Source of the DNA: Bacteroidota bacterium
GTDB lineage: Bacteria > Bacteroidota > Ignavibacteria > Kryptoniales > JAKASW01
Reading direction: 5' to 3'
Assembly (NCBI GenBank): GCA_021811615.1
Contig: JAJZNW010000099.1
Location: 1-34,697 of the forward strand
DNA length: 34,697 nucleotides
Notes under the pieces: generated by a model
The model's database searches: none
What the model saw: only the letters and a program-made list of their open reading frames with translations
Told to the model about the DNA's origin: nothing
In this document: positions 24,446 through 31,570 of the stretch, one piece after another
Numbering within the stretch: the first letter of the stretch is position 1
How the letters are laid out: every line of letters starts with the position of its first letter
Program-made: the position numbers and the translations under genes

Positions 24446-26418
24446 TTGACTCCCAGAATCCAGATGAGGAGAACAACGAGGAAAACCAGCCCATACATTA
24501 TGTACAGCTGCAACCTCCCGCTCTGTATCCACGAAAACAGATTTAGGAATTTGTTCAGGATTCCGATCATAGGCCTGAATATGAACCGCTCTGAAAGGTC
24601 CTGTGTGTGGCTTTCGAGCGAGGCTTGCTCGGGAAACAAGACCGGCTGTTTCTCGACATGGATCTTCTGCGGGACAAGTTCCGCGACGAGATGAAGGAAC
24701 GGCTGTGCGAATGAGCTGCTCGTGTACTGAAGACGGCTGCTTCCGACCTGGTAGCCGCAATCCCACGTCTTGTATTCCGCAACTTTGCGCCTCCTCAACA
24801 GGAACGTTCTAAGTCCGTAGAACAAACCCACCAAACCGATTACAGCGGCGAGTGCACCGGAGATCGTCCTGAAGATACCGGTCAAAGGGACTAGCTGATC
24901 GGGATTGAGAGAAGGTACGAATTCCATTATCACATTCTTCAGCAGATCAATTGTAATCCACGGAAGGAGCCCTATTCCCACGATGACGACAGTAAGCATC
25001 GCCATCGGTACGAGTAGCGTACGTTCTCTTTCGTTAGGTTCGACATGATACTTCGTGCGCGGCAGCCCGAGAAAGCAGATGCCGTATACCTTCGTGAAGC
25101 ATAGGAGAGCCATCGAACCTATGAAGGCGAGGGCCGAAAATCCGAATAGCGCCGCGACAATCATGGCGATCGATCCTGCTGAGAAACTTCTTGCAAGCCC
25201 GAGATAGATTGCTAGCTCACTGATGAATCCGTTGAAGACCGGGAGACCGGTGATCGCAAGAGAAGCGATTAGAAACATTAGAGAAGTCAGCGGCAGGTAT
25301 TTGCCCAGCCCCCCGAGATTGTCCATGTTTCTCGTATGGGTTTGTGAATATACGACGCCGCTTCCGTAGAAGAGCACACTCTTGAATGTGAAATGATTCA
25401 CGACGTGGAGCAGCGCGCCGACGAAACCGAGCATCGCGATCAGCGGATTATTGTAGACGAGTCCGAGCATTCCAACCCCGATGCCCATTCCGATAATACC
25501 GATGTTCTCGATGCTGCTGTATGCAAGGAGCTTCTTAATGTCATTCTGCGCGACTGCATTCATGACGCCGAAAACAGCGGTGATGACCGAGATGATCAGC
25601 ACTCCGTACGCCAGCCTGTAATCAGGAATTCCTGAAAGGAGCAGAATTCTCAGTATCCCGTAGATCCCGGTCTTTATCATGACTCCGGACATGAGCGCGG
25701 AGACGCCGGTCGGTGCAGCAGGATGCGCCCTCGGAAGCCATGTGTGCATCGGGAAGACGCCGGCCTTAGTACCAAAGCCGACGAAGAACAGCACGAAGAG
25801 AAGTATCGACACTGAGCCGTGTTTGCTCAGTACGGTTGCAAATGACGAGAAGTCGAGCGACCCGGAAGCGGCCGAAGCCAATGCGAAAGCTGCGATCAGA
25901 AATGCGACGCCCGCCTGCATCGCGATGAAATAGTAAAGGCCTGCCTTACGGACTTCTTCGTTCCCGTTTTCAAATGCGACGAGGAAGAACGAAGAGATGG
26001 ACATCAACTCCCAGACTATTAGAAAAAGTATCGCGTTCTGCGCGACTTCCACCAAGAGCATCGACGCGGACATCATCCCCAAGAAAACGAAATAGGAAGA
26101 GAGCCCCTGTCCTCTGTAAATCTTCATGTAGCCGATCGAAAAGATGGAAGTGAGGAGAGCACCGACCGAAGTGACCGATGCGAAAAGTGCTGCAAGCGAA
26201 TCGAGCCGAAGGTAAGCCGTGCCGATAGGTTGCGAGAAGTAAGCGGGCAAAACGAGTTGGCCGCCGTTCAGCAGTATTTCGAAAACCGGAGGAAGGATGA
26301 AGAACTGTGCAGCCGCGGTGAATCCGAAGAACACCCACGCCTTTGCCCTTTCGCCGGCGACGATTGCGCCGAGGCCCCCGGCGAAAAGCAGCACGACGCC
26401 GGTGAGAAAATCAGTCAT
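24442..26418 (-). CDS. hyfB: HyfB-like Mrp/NuoL-type antiporter subunit
   Basis: This is a 658-residue membrane protein. ATG 26418 is preferred over an in-frame start 48 bp upstream because an AAGGAG ribosome site lies about 10 bases before it and the sequence then starts with the membrane segment MTDFLTGVVLLFAGG. Conserved features: TM5 glutamate in ILFLIVWELMSISSFFLVAFE-like sequence, FVGFGTKAGVFPMHTWLPR and AHPAAPTGVSALMSGVMIK, and YSSIENIGIIGMGIGVGM. With the HyfF-like protein it gives this complex two pump-type modules. The start overlaps the stop of the EIIA-HTH regulator gene by 8 bp, so regulator and complex are on one transcript. Confidence 0.9.
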   Translation of the reverse strand: MTDFLTGVVLLFAGGLGAIVAGERAKAWVFFGFTAAAQFFILPPVFEILLNGGQLVLPAYFSQPIGTAYLRLDSLAALFASVTSVGALLTSIFSIGYMKIYRGQGLSSYFVFLGMMSASMLLVEVAQNAILFLIVWELMSISSFFLVAFENGNEEVRKAGLYYFIAMQAGVAFLIAAFALASAASGSLDFSSFATVLSKHGSVSILLFVLFFVGFGTKAGVFPMHTWLPRAHPAAPTGVSALMSGVMIKTGIYGILRILLLSGIPDYRLAYGVLIISVITAVFGVMNAVAQNDIKKLLAYSSIENIGIIGMGIGVGMLGLVYNNPLIAMLGFVGALLHVVNHFTFKSVLFYGSGVVYSQTHTRNMDNLGGLGKYLPLTSLMFLIASLAITGLPVFNGFISELAIYLGLARSFSAGSIAMIVAALFGFSALAFIGSMALLCFTKVYGICFLGLPRTKYHVEPNERERTLLVPMAMLTVVIVGIGLLPWITIDLLKNVIMEFVPSLNPDQLVPLTGIFRTISGALAAVIGLVGLFYGLRTFLLRRRKVAEYKTWDCGYQVGSSRLQYTSSSFAQPFLHLVAELVPQKIHVEKQPVLFPEQASLESHTQDLSERFIFRPMIGILNKFLNLFSWIQSGRLQLYIMYGLVFLVVLLIWILGVK

Positions 26419-27097
26419 TGCCCGGCCGCTCCTTCGTTTGCCACTCTTTTTCCTTCTCGCGCACATATTTCATGATCTCTTCCTCCGTGGCCCTCGAACT
26501 GAGTTTCTCCAGGAAGGGATCGCTCTGGCAGAGATGGGAAATCTTGGCGAGAACTTCCAGGTGCATTCGCGGCGTGGCCGTGAAGAGAAAGAAAAGCGTG
26601 TGAACCGGCTGGCCGTCGAGCGCGCGGAAGTCTATGGGGTGATCGAGGTAGCAGATCGAGACGCTGGCATCCTTCGGATCTGCAACGATCGGGTTGCGGG
26701 GGTGAGGAATTGCCACACCTCTGCCGATCGCAGTCGGCATCAGCTCTTCGCGGTGCATCAGCGCGAGAATAACGTCCTCTTTCTTCAGACCCCTGGGAGT
26801 GTTTATCCGTTCGACCGCATTTGTAATCACCTCTACGATACTGGAACCGGGCACCGACATTACTATCCCACCGTTCTCCAGCAGCCTCGGCAAATTGTGG
26901 TCCGCGAGACCGAGGTTTATCAGCGAAGAAGACAGCTCAATTTTATTGCTGAGTATCCACTCGTTGATCTCTGCCCGGTTGAACCTATACTGGTGATTGA
27001 TGCGATAGCAGGGGATCTTCTTCTCTTTGATCCAGCGGTATACCGTCTTCTCATTGACCTGCAGCAGCCCGACAATGTCTTTGATCTTCAATTCCAT
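26411..27097 (-). CDS. HTH + PTS EIIA (PtsN-like) regulator heading the complex operon
   Basis: This is a 228-residue protein. Residues 1-52 are an excisionase/MerR-like winged helix: IKDIVGLLQVNEKTVYRWIK, KIPCYRINHQYRFNRAEINE and WILSN. Residues ~65-220 are a fructose/nitrogen-type PTS EIIA domain: ITNAVERINTPRGLKKEDVI, LMHREELMPTAIGRGVAIPH, with the phospho-acceptor His132 in the G-x-A-x-PHPR motif. EIIA-Ntr proteins sense the phosphoenolpyruvate/nitrogen state and act by protein contact; fusion to a DNA-binding domain suggests direct transcriptional output. As first gene of the operon, overlapping hyfB, it probably regulates that operon. A promoter with a consensus -10 lies just upstream. 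Confidence 0.88.
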   Translation of the reverse strand: MELKIKDIVGLLQVNEKTVYRWIKEKKIPCYRINHQYRFNRAEINEWILSNKIELSSSLINLGLADHNLPRLLENGGIVMSVPGSSIVEVITNAVERINTPRGLKKEDVILALMHREELMPTAIGRGVAIPHPRNPIVADPKDASVSICYLDHPIDFRALDGQPVHTLFFLFTATPRMHLEVLAKISHLCQSDPFLEKLSSRATEEEIMKYVREKEKEWQTKERPGND

Positions 27098-27455
27098 CGG
27101 CTAAAAACAATGCGGTAATTATACCATGTTTGCCTGCAAAGTCCAAACAAAGGGGCACATTTCTTTGTATGTCCGATAATGTCCGGATGGCCAAGCGACC
27201 GTCCTATTGAAGATTTGATGACCTCGGGCATGCCCCACAGAAGTTACCCGGGATCATATTGGCAACCGTAAGAACACCGGCTGAACGAAGGCTAGAAGGG
27301 AAATATCCATCAGCCTGAAGGTCCTTCTCGTAATTGACCCGCCAGGGACTTCTTAGAAACCGGGATTCGCAGCTTGTCGGAGGGACAGAGCTTCAACCTT
27401 CTCTGCTTCTGTTTCAGTTCGACAAACACCGGATGCCGACACTTCTCTCAATTGA
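27098..27455. other. Intergenic region between acr3 and the EIIA-HTH gene
   Basis: This 358-bp region holds the promoter at 27118-27146 near its left end. The rest, downstream of acr3, shows no coding features, tRNA or repeat. No obvious terminator for the ars transcript is visible. The tandem TGTCCG words at 27170-27186 (TGTCCGATAATGTCCGG) could be part of an operator but are too short to call. Confidence 0.45.
27118..27146 (-). promoter_or_regulatory. Putative sigma70-type promoter of the complex operon
   Basis: On the minus strand the -10 element is a perfect TATAAT (27123-27118) preceded by TGG, which gives the extended -10 TGnTATAAT. Seventeen bases upstream is TTGGAC (27146-27141), a partial -35. 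Transcription would start near 27111, leaving a leader of about 14 bases before ATG 27097, so there is little room for a ribosome site. Members of the Bacteroidota use a different promoter consensus, so this assignment depends on the true taxonomy. Confidence 0.45.
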
Positions 27456-28520
27456 TCAGTCCGGCCCGATGAGAGGCGCTTCGCCAAAGTACCTCCTTCT
27501 GAATCTAAGTGCGACGTTGACCAGGCTAATCAGGACCGGCACTTCCACAAGTGGGCCGATCACAGACGCAAACGCCTCGCCTGAATTAATACCGAAGACC
27601 GCGATAGCCACCGCGATCGCGAGCTCGAAATTGTTGCTCGCAGCCGTGAAGGACAGTGTAGTCGTCTTGCTGTAATCCGCACCGATCCTCTTCCCCATCC
27701 AGAACGAGACGAAGAACATTATCATGAAGTAGAAGGTCAGCGGTATCGCAATCCTCACCACATCGAGCGGGATCTGCAGTATCAGCTTCCCCTTCAGAGA
27801 GAACATGACAAATATCGTGAAGAGCAGTGCCACCGGAGTTATCGGGCTAATCCTGGGAACAAAGTGACCCCCGTACCACTCTTTGCCTCTTCGTTTGATA
27901 AAAAGGAACCTCGTCGCTATCCCGGCAATGAAAGGTACTCCAAGGTAGAAGAACACGCTCTCGGCAATCTGTCCGATGGTGATATCGACTTTAAATGAAC
28001 TCAGTCCCAGCCACCGCGGCAGTATGGTTATGAAGACGTACGCATAAAGAGAGTAGAACAAAACCTGGAAGACAGAGTTGAATGCGACAAGTCCCGCGGC
28101 GTATTCAGTGTTCCCCTGTGCGAGTTCATTCCAGACTATCACCATGGCAATGCATCTTGCAAGGCCGATGAGGATAAGTCCTGCCATGTATGAAGGATAA
28201 TTGTGAAGGAACACAACGGCCAGGACAAACATGACCAGCGGCCCGATAATCCAGTTCTGTATGAGTGACAGCGAAAGAATCTTTCCGTTGCTGAAAACCT
28301 TTCCGAGTTCTTCATACTTAACTTTCGCGAGAGGTGGATACATCATGAGTATAAGGCCGATCGCGATGGGAATGTTTGTCGTTCCGCTGCTCATCGAATC
28401 CCAAAAAGAAGCGATCCCCGGGATAAGAGCTCCGGCCGCGACCCCGAGGGACATGGTAATAAAAATCCAAAGCGTTAAGTATCTGTCGAAGAATGATAGC
28501 CTTTTGGATACAGTGCTCAT
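27456..28520 (-). CDS. acr3: ACR3-family arsenite efflux permease
   Basis: This is a 354-residue protein with about ten membrane segments. [57 protein letters not shown] with the functionally important Cys123, [20 protein letters not shown] and [13 protein letters not shown] are hallmark ACR3 motifs. It exports As(III), and in some members Sb(III), from the cytoplasm using the proton-motive force. A GAGGAA ribosome site precedes ATG 28520. It is the distal gene of arsR-arsC-acr3, separated from arsC by the four-helix-bundle cassette. Confidence 0.95.
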   Translation of the reverse strand: MSTVSKRLSFFDRYLTLWIFITMSLGVAAGALIPGIASFWDSMSSGTTNIPIAIGLILMMYPPLAKVKYEELGKVFSNGKILSLSLIQNWIIGPLVMFVLAVVFLHNYPSYMAGLILIGLARCIAMVIVWNELAQGNTEYAAGLVAFNSVFQVLFYSLYAYVFITILPRWLGLSSFKVDITIGQIAESVFFYLGVPFIAGIATRFLFIKRRGKEWYGGHFVPRISPITPVALLFTIFVMFSLKGKLILQIPLDVVRIAIPLTFYFMIMFFVSFWMGKRIGADYSKTTTLSFTAASNNFELAIAVAIAVFGINSGEAFASVIGPLVEVPVLISLVNVALRFRRRYFGEAPLIGPD

Positions 28521-28550
28521 GTCAGTTCCTCATGTGTTGGGTGTTCCCGG

Positions 28551-28770
28551 TTGGACATTGATCATTAGACGTTATTTATTGAGTATTGTTCATTGAACGT
28601 TGATTATTGGGTATTGCTCATTGAGTGTCGATCATTGAATGTTGATCATTGTGTATTGATGAGTGAGCTTTGATTATTGAATCTTCAAACCTCATCCGAG
28701 AGTAGGAACGTCTATTACTTAATTCTCAGCACTCAATTTTCAACTTTGAAAACTCAACTCTCGATATTCA
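28551..28770. repeat. Heptamer array, left flank: TTGANNN units then inverted units
   Basis: From 28551 to 28690 the sequence reads as 20 consecutive 7-bp units with consensus TTGANNN (for example TTGATCA, TTGAACG, TTGAGTG, TTGAATG), degenerate but kept strictly in 7-bp phase; pairs of units make a 14-bp period, TTGAgTgTTGATCA. After a 31-bp spacer, seven units of the opposite type, NNNYTCA (for example GCACTCA, ATTTTCA, ATATTCA), run from 28722 to 28770 in phase. The two parts can pair as a long imperfect hairpin. The block is A+T-rich compared with its neighbours and sits between acr3 and the four-helix gene. Confidence 0.8.
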
Positions 28771-28783
28771 ATGTGTAGGTTTA

Positions 28784-29152
28784 CTACTTTTCTGATTTTC
28801 TTCTAGCGGTAGAAATGCTTTTCGCCGTAATAGCGATCAGTTCCTCCGTCTCCTTGAACGCGGCATCAAGTTCACTACCCGGTTTAATCATGCCTCTCTT
28901 CCGGACAATTTTCAGACCGCTGCGGCATTCCTTCAGCTCTTTCAGGACTAATCCCATTTTGTGTATGAAATCGCTTCGCGACTCTGCCGCCTGCGCCTCG
29001 CCGTAATTCAGTGTCGGTGAATGACCCGAGCGGATCAACTGCCCGGCCAGATAATCTCCTGCCCTCGAATCAGGCAGCGATTCGACCACATCGATCATCC
29101 GGCAGGTACAATCGACGAACCTGCCTTCAAGGTCGAACTTCCTTTCTGCCAT
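28784..29152 (-). CDS. Four-helix-bundle protein (23S rRNA intervening-sequence family)
   Basis: This is a 122-residue protein. FDLEGRFVDCTCRMIDVVES, LPDSRAGDYLAGQLIRSGHS, NYGEAQAAESRSDFIHKMGL and VLKELKECRSGLKIV are the signature of the four-helix-bundle family first seen as ORFs within 23S rRNA intervening sequences and related to Avd, the accessory protein of diversity-generating retroelements. Molecular function is unknown; family members form pentameric barrels and may bind nucleic acid. A GGGGG-containing ribosome site precedes ATG 29152. It interrupts the ars operon in the same orientation and is bracketed by 7-bp arrays on both sides. No reverse transcriptase or template/variable repeat is nearby. 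Confidence 0.88.
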   Translation of the reverse strand: MAERKFDLEGRFVDCTCRMIDVVESLPDSRAGDYLAGQLIRSGHSPTLNYGEAQAAESRSDFIHKMGLVLKELKECRSGLKIVRKRGMIKPGSELDAAFKETEELIAITAKSISTARRKSEK

Positions 29153-29169
29153 CTTTGCCCCCTTCTTAA

Positions 29170-29324
29170 TTGAAAGTTGTTCATTGAATATTGTTTATTG
29201 AACATTCTCAATTGACTGTTTCTGATTGAACATCGATAATTGCTCATTGAACATTTCTCTTCTAACCGGGCAATGGTCAACACTCAGTTCTCAATTTTCA
29301 ATACTCAACGTTCAATTATCAGCA
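29170..29324. repeat. Heptamer array, right flank: TTGANNN units then inverted units
   Basis: Thirteen phased 7-bp units run from 29170 to 29260 (TTGAAAG, TTGTTCA, TTGAATA, TTGTTTA, TTGAACA and so on; TTGAACA occurs three times). After a 15-bp spacer, seven opposite-type units run from 29276 to 29324 (GTCAACA, CTCAGTT, CTCAATT, TTCAATA, CTCAACG, TTCAATT, ATCAGCA). This is the same order and orientation as the left flank, so the two flanks are organisational direct repeats around the gene. The right end runs into arsC: its stop codon (29312-29314) is inside the unit TTCAATT. Confidence 0.8.
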
Positions 29325-29761
29325 TGGCTCAGTTTTTCCAGGTAGAATGTCTCAAGTTCAGCCTTTATCTGCTCTCTTACTTTCCTGAACACTCCGAGTA
29401 TTTTCTCGTCGTCTCCGGTCGCTTCTGCCGGGTCTTCAAATCCCATGTGCAAACGGTGCTCGACCTTCCCTGTAAAGAAGGGACACGTTTCCTTTGCGTT
29501 GTCGCAGACCGTGATGACATAATCGAATGACTGCGACAGGAACTGCCGGACAGTTTTAGTCTTGTTGGAAGAAATATCGATCCCGACTTCCTTCATTACC
29601 TGCACTGCCCTGGGATGGACCCTGCTGGCAGGAGCAGTACCTGCTGAATGAACTTCTAGTTTACTATCGAAAGATTTCAGAAACGCTTCCGCCATCTGGG
29701 AGCGGCAGGAATTGCCCGTACAAAGCACGAGTATTCTAGCGGCGGTCTTACCATCCGTCAT
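29312..29761 (-). CDS. arsC: Arsenate reductase, low-molecular-weight phosphatase type
   Basis: This is a 149-residue protein. ILVLCTGNSCRSQMAEAFL contains the CX5R P-loop (Cys14...Arg20), and VCDNAKETCPFF contains the resolving pair Cys86 and Cys93, the triad of thioredoxin-coupled ArsC (Staphylococcus aureus pI258/Bacillus type). HMGFEDPAEA supplies the general-acid Asp. It reduces arsenate to arsenite for export by ACR3. The start overlaps the end of arsR (ATGA, 29758-29761). The last five residues and the stop are encoded by the adjoining heptamer array, so the original C-terminus has been replaced or trimmed slightly. Confidence 0.94.
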   Translation of the reverse strand: MTDGKTAARILVLCTGNSCRSQMAEAFLKSFDSKLEVHSAGTAPASRVHPRAVQVMKEVGIDISSNKTKTVRQFLSQSFDYVITVCDNAKETCPFFTGKVEHRLHMGFEDPAEATGDDEKILGVFRKVREQIKAELETFYLEKLSHADN

Positions 29762-30171
29762 ACTTCAACCCCTTTCTTGCGCATGAGCTTGACGAGTTCT
29801 TTTTCAGAGACGAAACCGACGACGCATTTATCCTTCTCGCGCAGCTTGAGCCTTCTGTCAAGCGCATCGATGTCCAGGTCGAACGGCTCCCCGGCGCAAA
29901 ACTCTTTCACGAATTCGAAGAGAGAAGCATTTGCCTTCTCTGACTCGTTGGGGTGATAGTATCCCCACGTTCCGTTCCTGTCGACGTCCACTAATCCAGC
30001 CCGGCGAAGCATGACGAGGCTCTTCGAGACCCGGTACTGTGGAAGTTTCAATGCGTCTACAATCTCGCAGACGCAGAGCGACTTCTTCGACGCCGCGATC
30101 AGATGAGCAACCCGGAGTCTGGTCTGGTCACCGAGGGTCTTCAATATTTCAGCTTTTGAATTGACGCTCAT
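29758..30171 (-). CDS. arsR: ArsR-family arsenic-responsive repressor
   Basis: This is a 137-residue winged-helix regulator: ILKTLGDQTRLRVAHLIAAS, then LCVCEIVDAL with Cys33-x-Cys35 in helix 3, the As(III)-binding motif of ArsR repressors, then the recognition region QYRVSKSLVMLRRAGLVDVD and the wing NGTWGYYH. It represses its own operon until arsenite binds. It is the first gene of arsR-arsC-(cassette)-acr3 and is preceded within four bases by a palindromic A+T-rich site, its likely operator. The C-terminal ~40 residues are a short extension rich in K/R/E. Confidence 0.93.
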   Translation of the reverse strand: MSVNSKAEILKTLGDQTRLRVAHLIAASKKSLCVCEIVDALKLPQYRVSKSLVMLRRAGLVDVDRNGTWGYYHPNESEKANASLFEFVKEFCAGEPFDLDIDALDRRLKLREKDKCVVGFVSEKELVKLMRKKGVEV

Positions 30172-30174
30172 GCC

Positions 30175-30198
30175 TATATGCTTATATTTGCATATAAG
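30175..30198. promoter_or_regulatory. Probable ArsR operator
   Basis: Two nested perfect inverted repeats lie directly upstream of arsR: TATATGC (30175-30181) with GCATATA (30190-30196), and CTTATAT (30181-30187) with ATATAAG (30192-30198). A+T-rich imperfect dyads of this size immediately before the regulator gene are the standard binding site of ArsR/SmtB proteins. The site overlaps where the ribosome site and -10 should be, so binding would block transcription of the ars operon. The assignment is by position and symmetry only. Confidence 0.6.
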
Positions 30199-30289
30199 AT
30201 AAGGAAAGAGCCTGCAGTTGTCAAGTTACCGAAGGGGCCGGGCAAAATGCCAGCCCTCGGTTGACCATTCTCGCACCGTGAAGATCAAC

Positions 30290-30817
30290 TTACGATGCGC
30301 AGTCTATGCAGAACTTCCTGTCTCCCTTGATGCGACCGTATTGCATGACAACCATCTCACCGCATTCTTCGCACACGAAGCCGTCAAAGCTGTGCGGGGG
30401 GGCTTTGTGTTCGTGGGCAAACACCTCCGATACGCTGAGAATCATCTCGTCCGGTGCCCCCATCACATTCTCGACAAGCGGATCCACGACGTGAGCCGGA
30501 ACGACGCTTGCCGGCAGCCCCTTCTCCCGATAATCCCTGAAAAATGGAGTCTGCTTATTCGCCAGCATCGCCTCAGCCTCCGGCGTTACCCTTATTCCCT
30601 TGCCGCTTTTCTTGTCTATTAGCGTCACAGCCCATTTCCCCTTGTGGGTCTTCAATATATTCCCCTTTCCAAATGTGCAGCCCGTTATCACCTGCACGCC
30701 GTCCGCGAAGCAGGTCGCACAGTGGTCCTTCGCGATCATTCCCAGGATATCCCCTGTCGTGTTGTCTACCACTTCCACATTATAGCCGATGTAATCATGT
30801 TTGCCCAGCGCACTCAC
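30290..30817 (-). CDS. FmdE-like protein with C-terminal zinc ribbon
   Basis: This is a 175-residue protein beginning at GTG 30817. The core has AKDHCATCFADGVQVITGCT (Cys33, Cys36, Cys47) followed by FGKGNILKTHKGKWAVTLID and KKSGKGIRVTP, the conserved block of the FmdE (formylmethanofuran dehydrogenase subunit E) domain. The C-terminus has a zinc ribbon: CEECGEM (Cys149, Cys152) and CIDC (Cys170, Cys173). The usual N-terminal FHGH motif is absent. The frame stays open to an in-frame stop near 30880 without ATG/GTG, so the N-terminus may be truncated or may start from another codon. It lies 118 bp upstream of arsR. Bacterial FmdE-like proteins occur outside methanogenesis and their function is unknown. 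Confidence 0.72.
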   Translation of the reverse strand: MSALGKHDYIGYNVEVVDNTTGDILGMIAKDHCATCFADGVQVITGCTFGKGNILKTHKGKWAVTLIDKKSGKGIRVTPEAEAMLANKQTPFFRDYREKGLPASVVPAHVVDPLVENVMGAPDEMILSVSEVFAHEHKAPPHSFDGFVCEECGEMVVMQYGRIKGDRKFCIDCAS

Positions 30818-30848
30818 CGCCGCTGCCGAATCCGCATGAGGAGCGGTA

Positions 30849-31226
30849 TCAAAGAATCGAATTTTTCCGAAACTCAGTCAACTTGCAATACACAAACTCT
30901 GCGATTCTTCCCTCTATTGTCTGACTCTCCACCTTAAATTGTTTAGAGATGGGATCAGCGTCAAACGCTCCATCGGGCAACAAAACAGGTGTTGATTTGG
31001 GTCTTCCAGGACGGTTTTCGCCATCATCCACTAGATGATGAAAATAGGAGGAGGGCGCTGCCCAACTAAGGCAGCGTTCATTTCGACCTAAGTCATAGCA
31101 GAGCTGAAAACCCACAATGTTATCGTGAGAATCTAACCAGACATACAGATCGAAATTCTCGTCCGAAAAATATCGTCGTCTTAAATTATTATCCGCTTTG
31201 CCAGGATAGTGGTATTCCTTAAGCAT
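30849..31226 (-). CDS. Conserved hypothetical protein
   Basis: This is a 125-residue protein. NFDLYVWLDSHDNIVGFQLC, YDLGRNERCLSW, YFHHLVDDGE and LLPDGAFDADPIS resemble a family of short uncharacterised bacterial proteins that I recognise only by pattern. It is mostly beta-strand-like, with no membrane segment or signal peptide. It ends 31 bp before the FmdE-like gene on the same strand and may be co-transcribed with it. Function unknown. Confidence 0.6.
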   Translation of the reverse strand: MLKEYHYPGKADNNLRRRYFSDENFDLYVWLDSHDNIVGFQLCYDLGRNERCLSWAAPSSYFHHLVDDGENRPGRPKSTPVLLPDGAFDADPISKQFKVESQTIEGRIAEFVYCKLTEFRKNSIL

Positions 31227-31278
31227 GACTCGATCTCAAATCACTATGTCAAGAGTTCCGATGGCAAATGCAAATGTA

Positions 31279-31494
31279 TTAGTTCAAAGCAAAAACGGCA
31301 CTTGTTACTAATTTCAGTAGACCGGCACTGAACCTGTCGAGAGCAGCCTGTGCAACTCCTCTTTCCTTGAGTAATTGTAACTGGAGCAGGTTCCGATTCC
31401 CAGCCAGTAAATCACGGAAATCGTCATTTATTATTTCCCCTGCACCTAGTGTAGTGTCTCCAACACTTTGTTTACTTTTGGCAATCTTAGCCAT
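31279..31494 (-). CDS. Small hypothetical protein
   Basis: This is a 71-residue frame preceded by a good ribosome site (AAGGAGG about 12 bases before the ATG at 31494). The N-terminus is basic (MAKIAKSKQSVG), followed by amphipathic helices with NRNLLQLQLLKERGVAQAAL. No family is recognised. It lies on the minus strand, 52 bp upstream of the conserved hypothetical gene, so it might be the first gene of that small unit. It borders a decayed region and could itself be a remnant. Confidence 0.4.
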   Translation of the reverse strand: MAKIAKSKQSVGDTTLGAGEIINDDFRDLLAGNRNLLQLQLLKERGVAQAALDRFSAGLLKLVTSAVFALN

Positions 31495-31570
31495 GATGCG
31501 GTAGATCCTCCTTCAAGTTAGAACGAAATGCAACAAGCTGTCAAACGCACAATATAGTCTCTGTCAATTC

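Noticed and set aside
24446..24766. 5' extension of the HyfC-like gene
   Set aside because: The frame is open but its sequence lacks membrane or family features and lies within hyfB; ATG 24445 with ATGA overlap gives the canonical N-terminus.
28551..29324. CRISPR array or diversity-generating retroelement
   Set aside because: The 7-bp units are contiguous with no constant repeat or 30-bp spacers, and there is no cas gene, reverse transcriptase or template/variable repeat pair despite the Avd-like four-helix protein.
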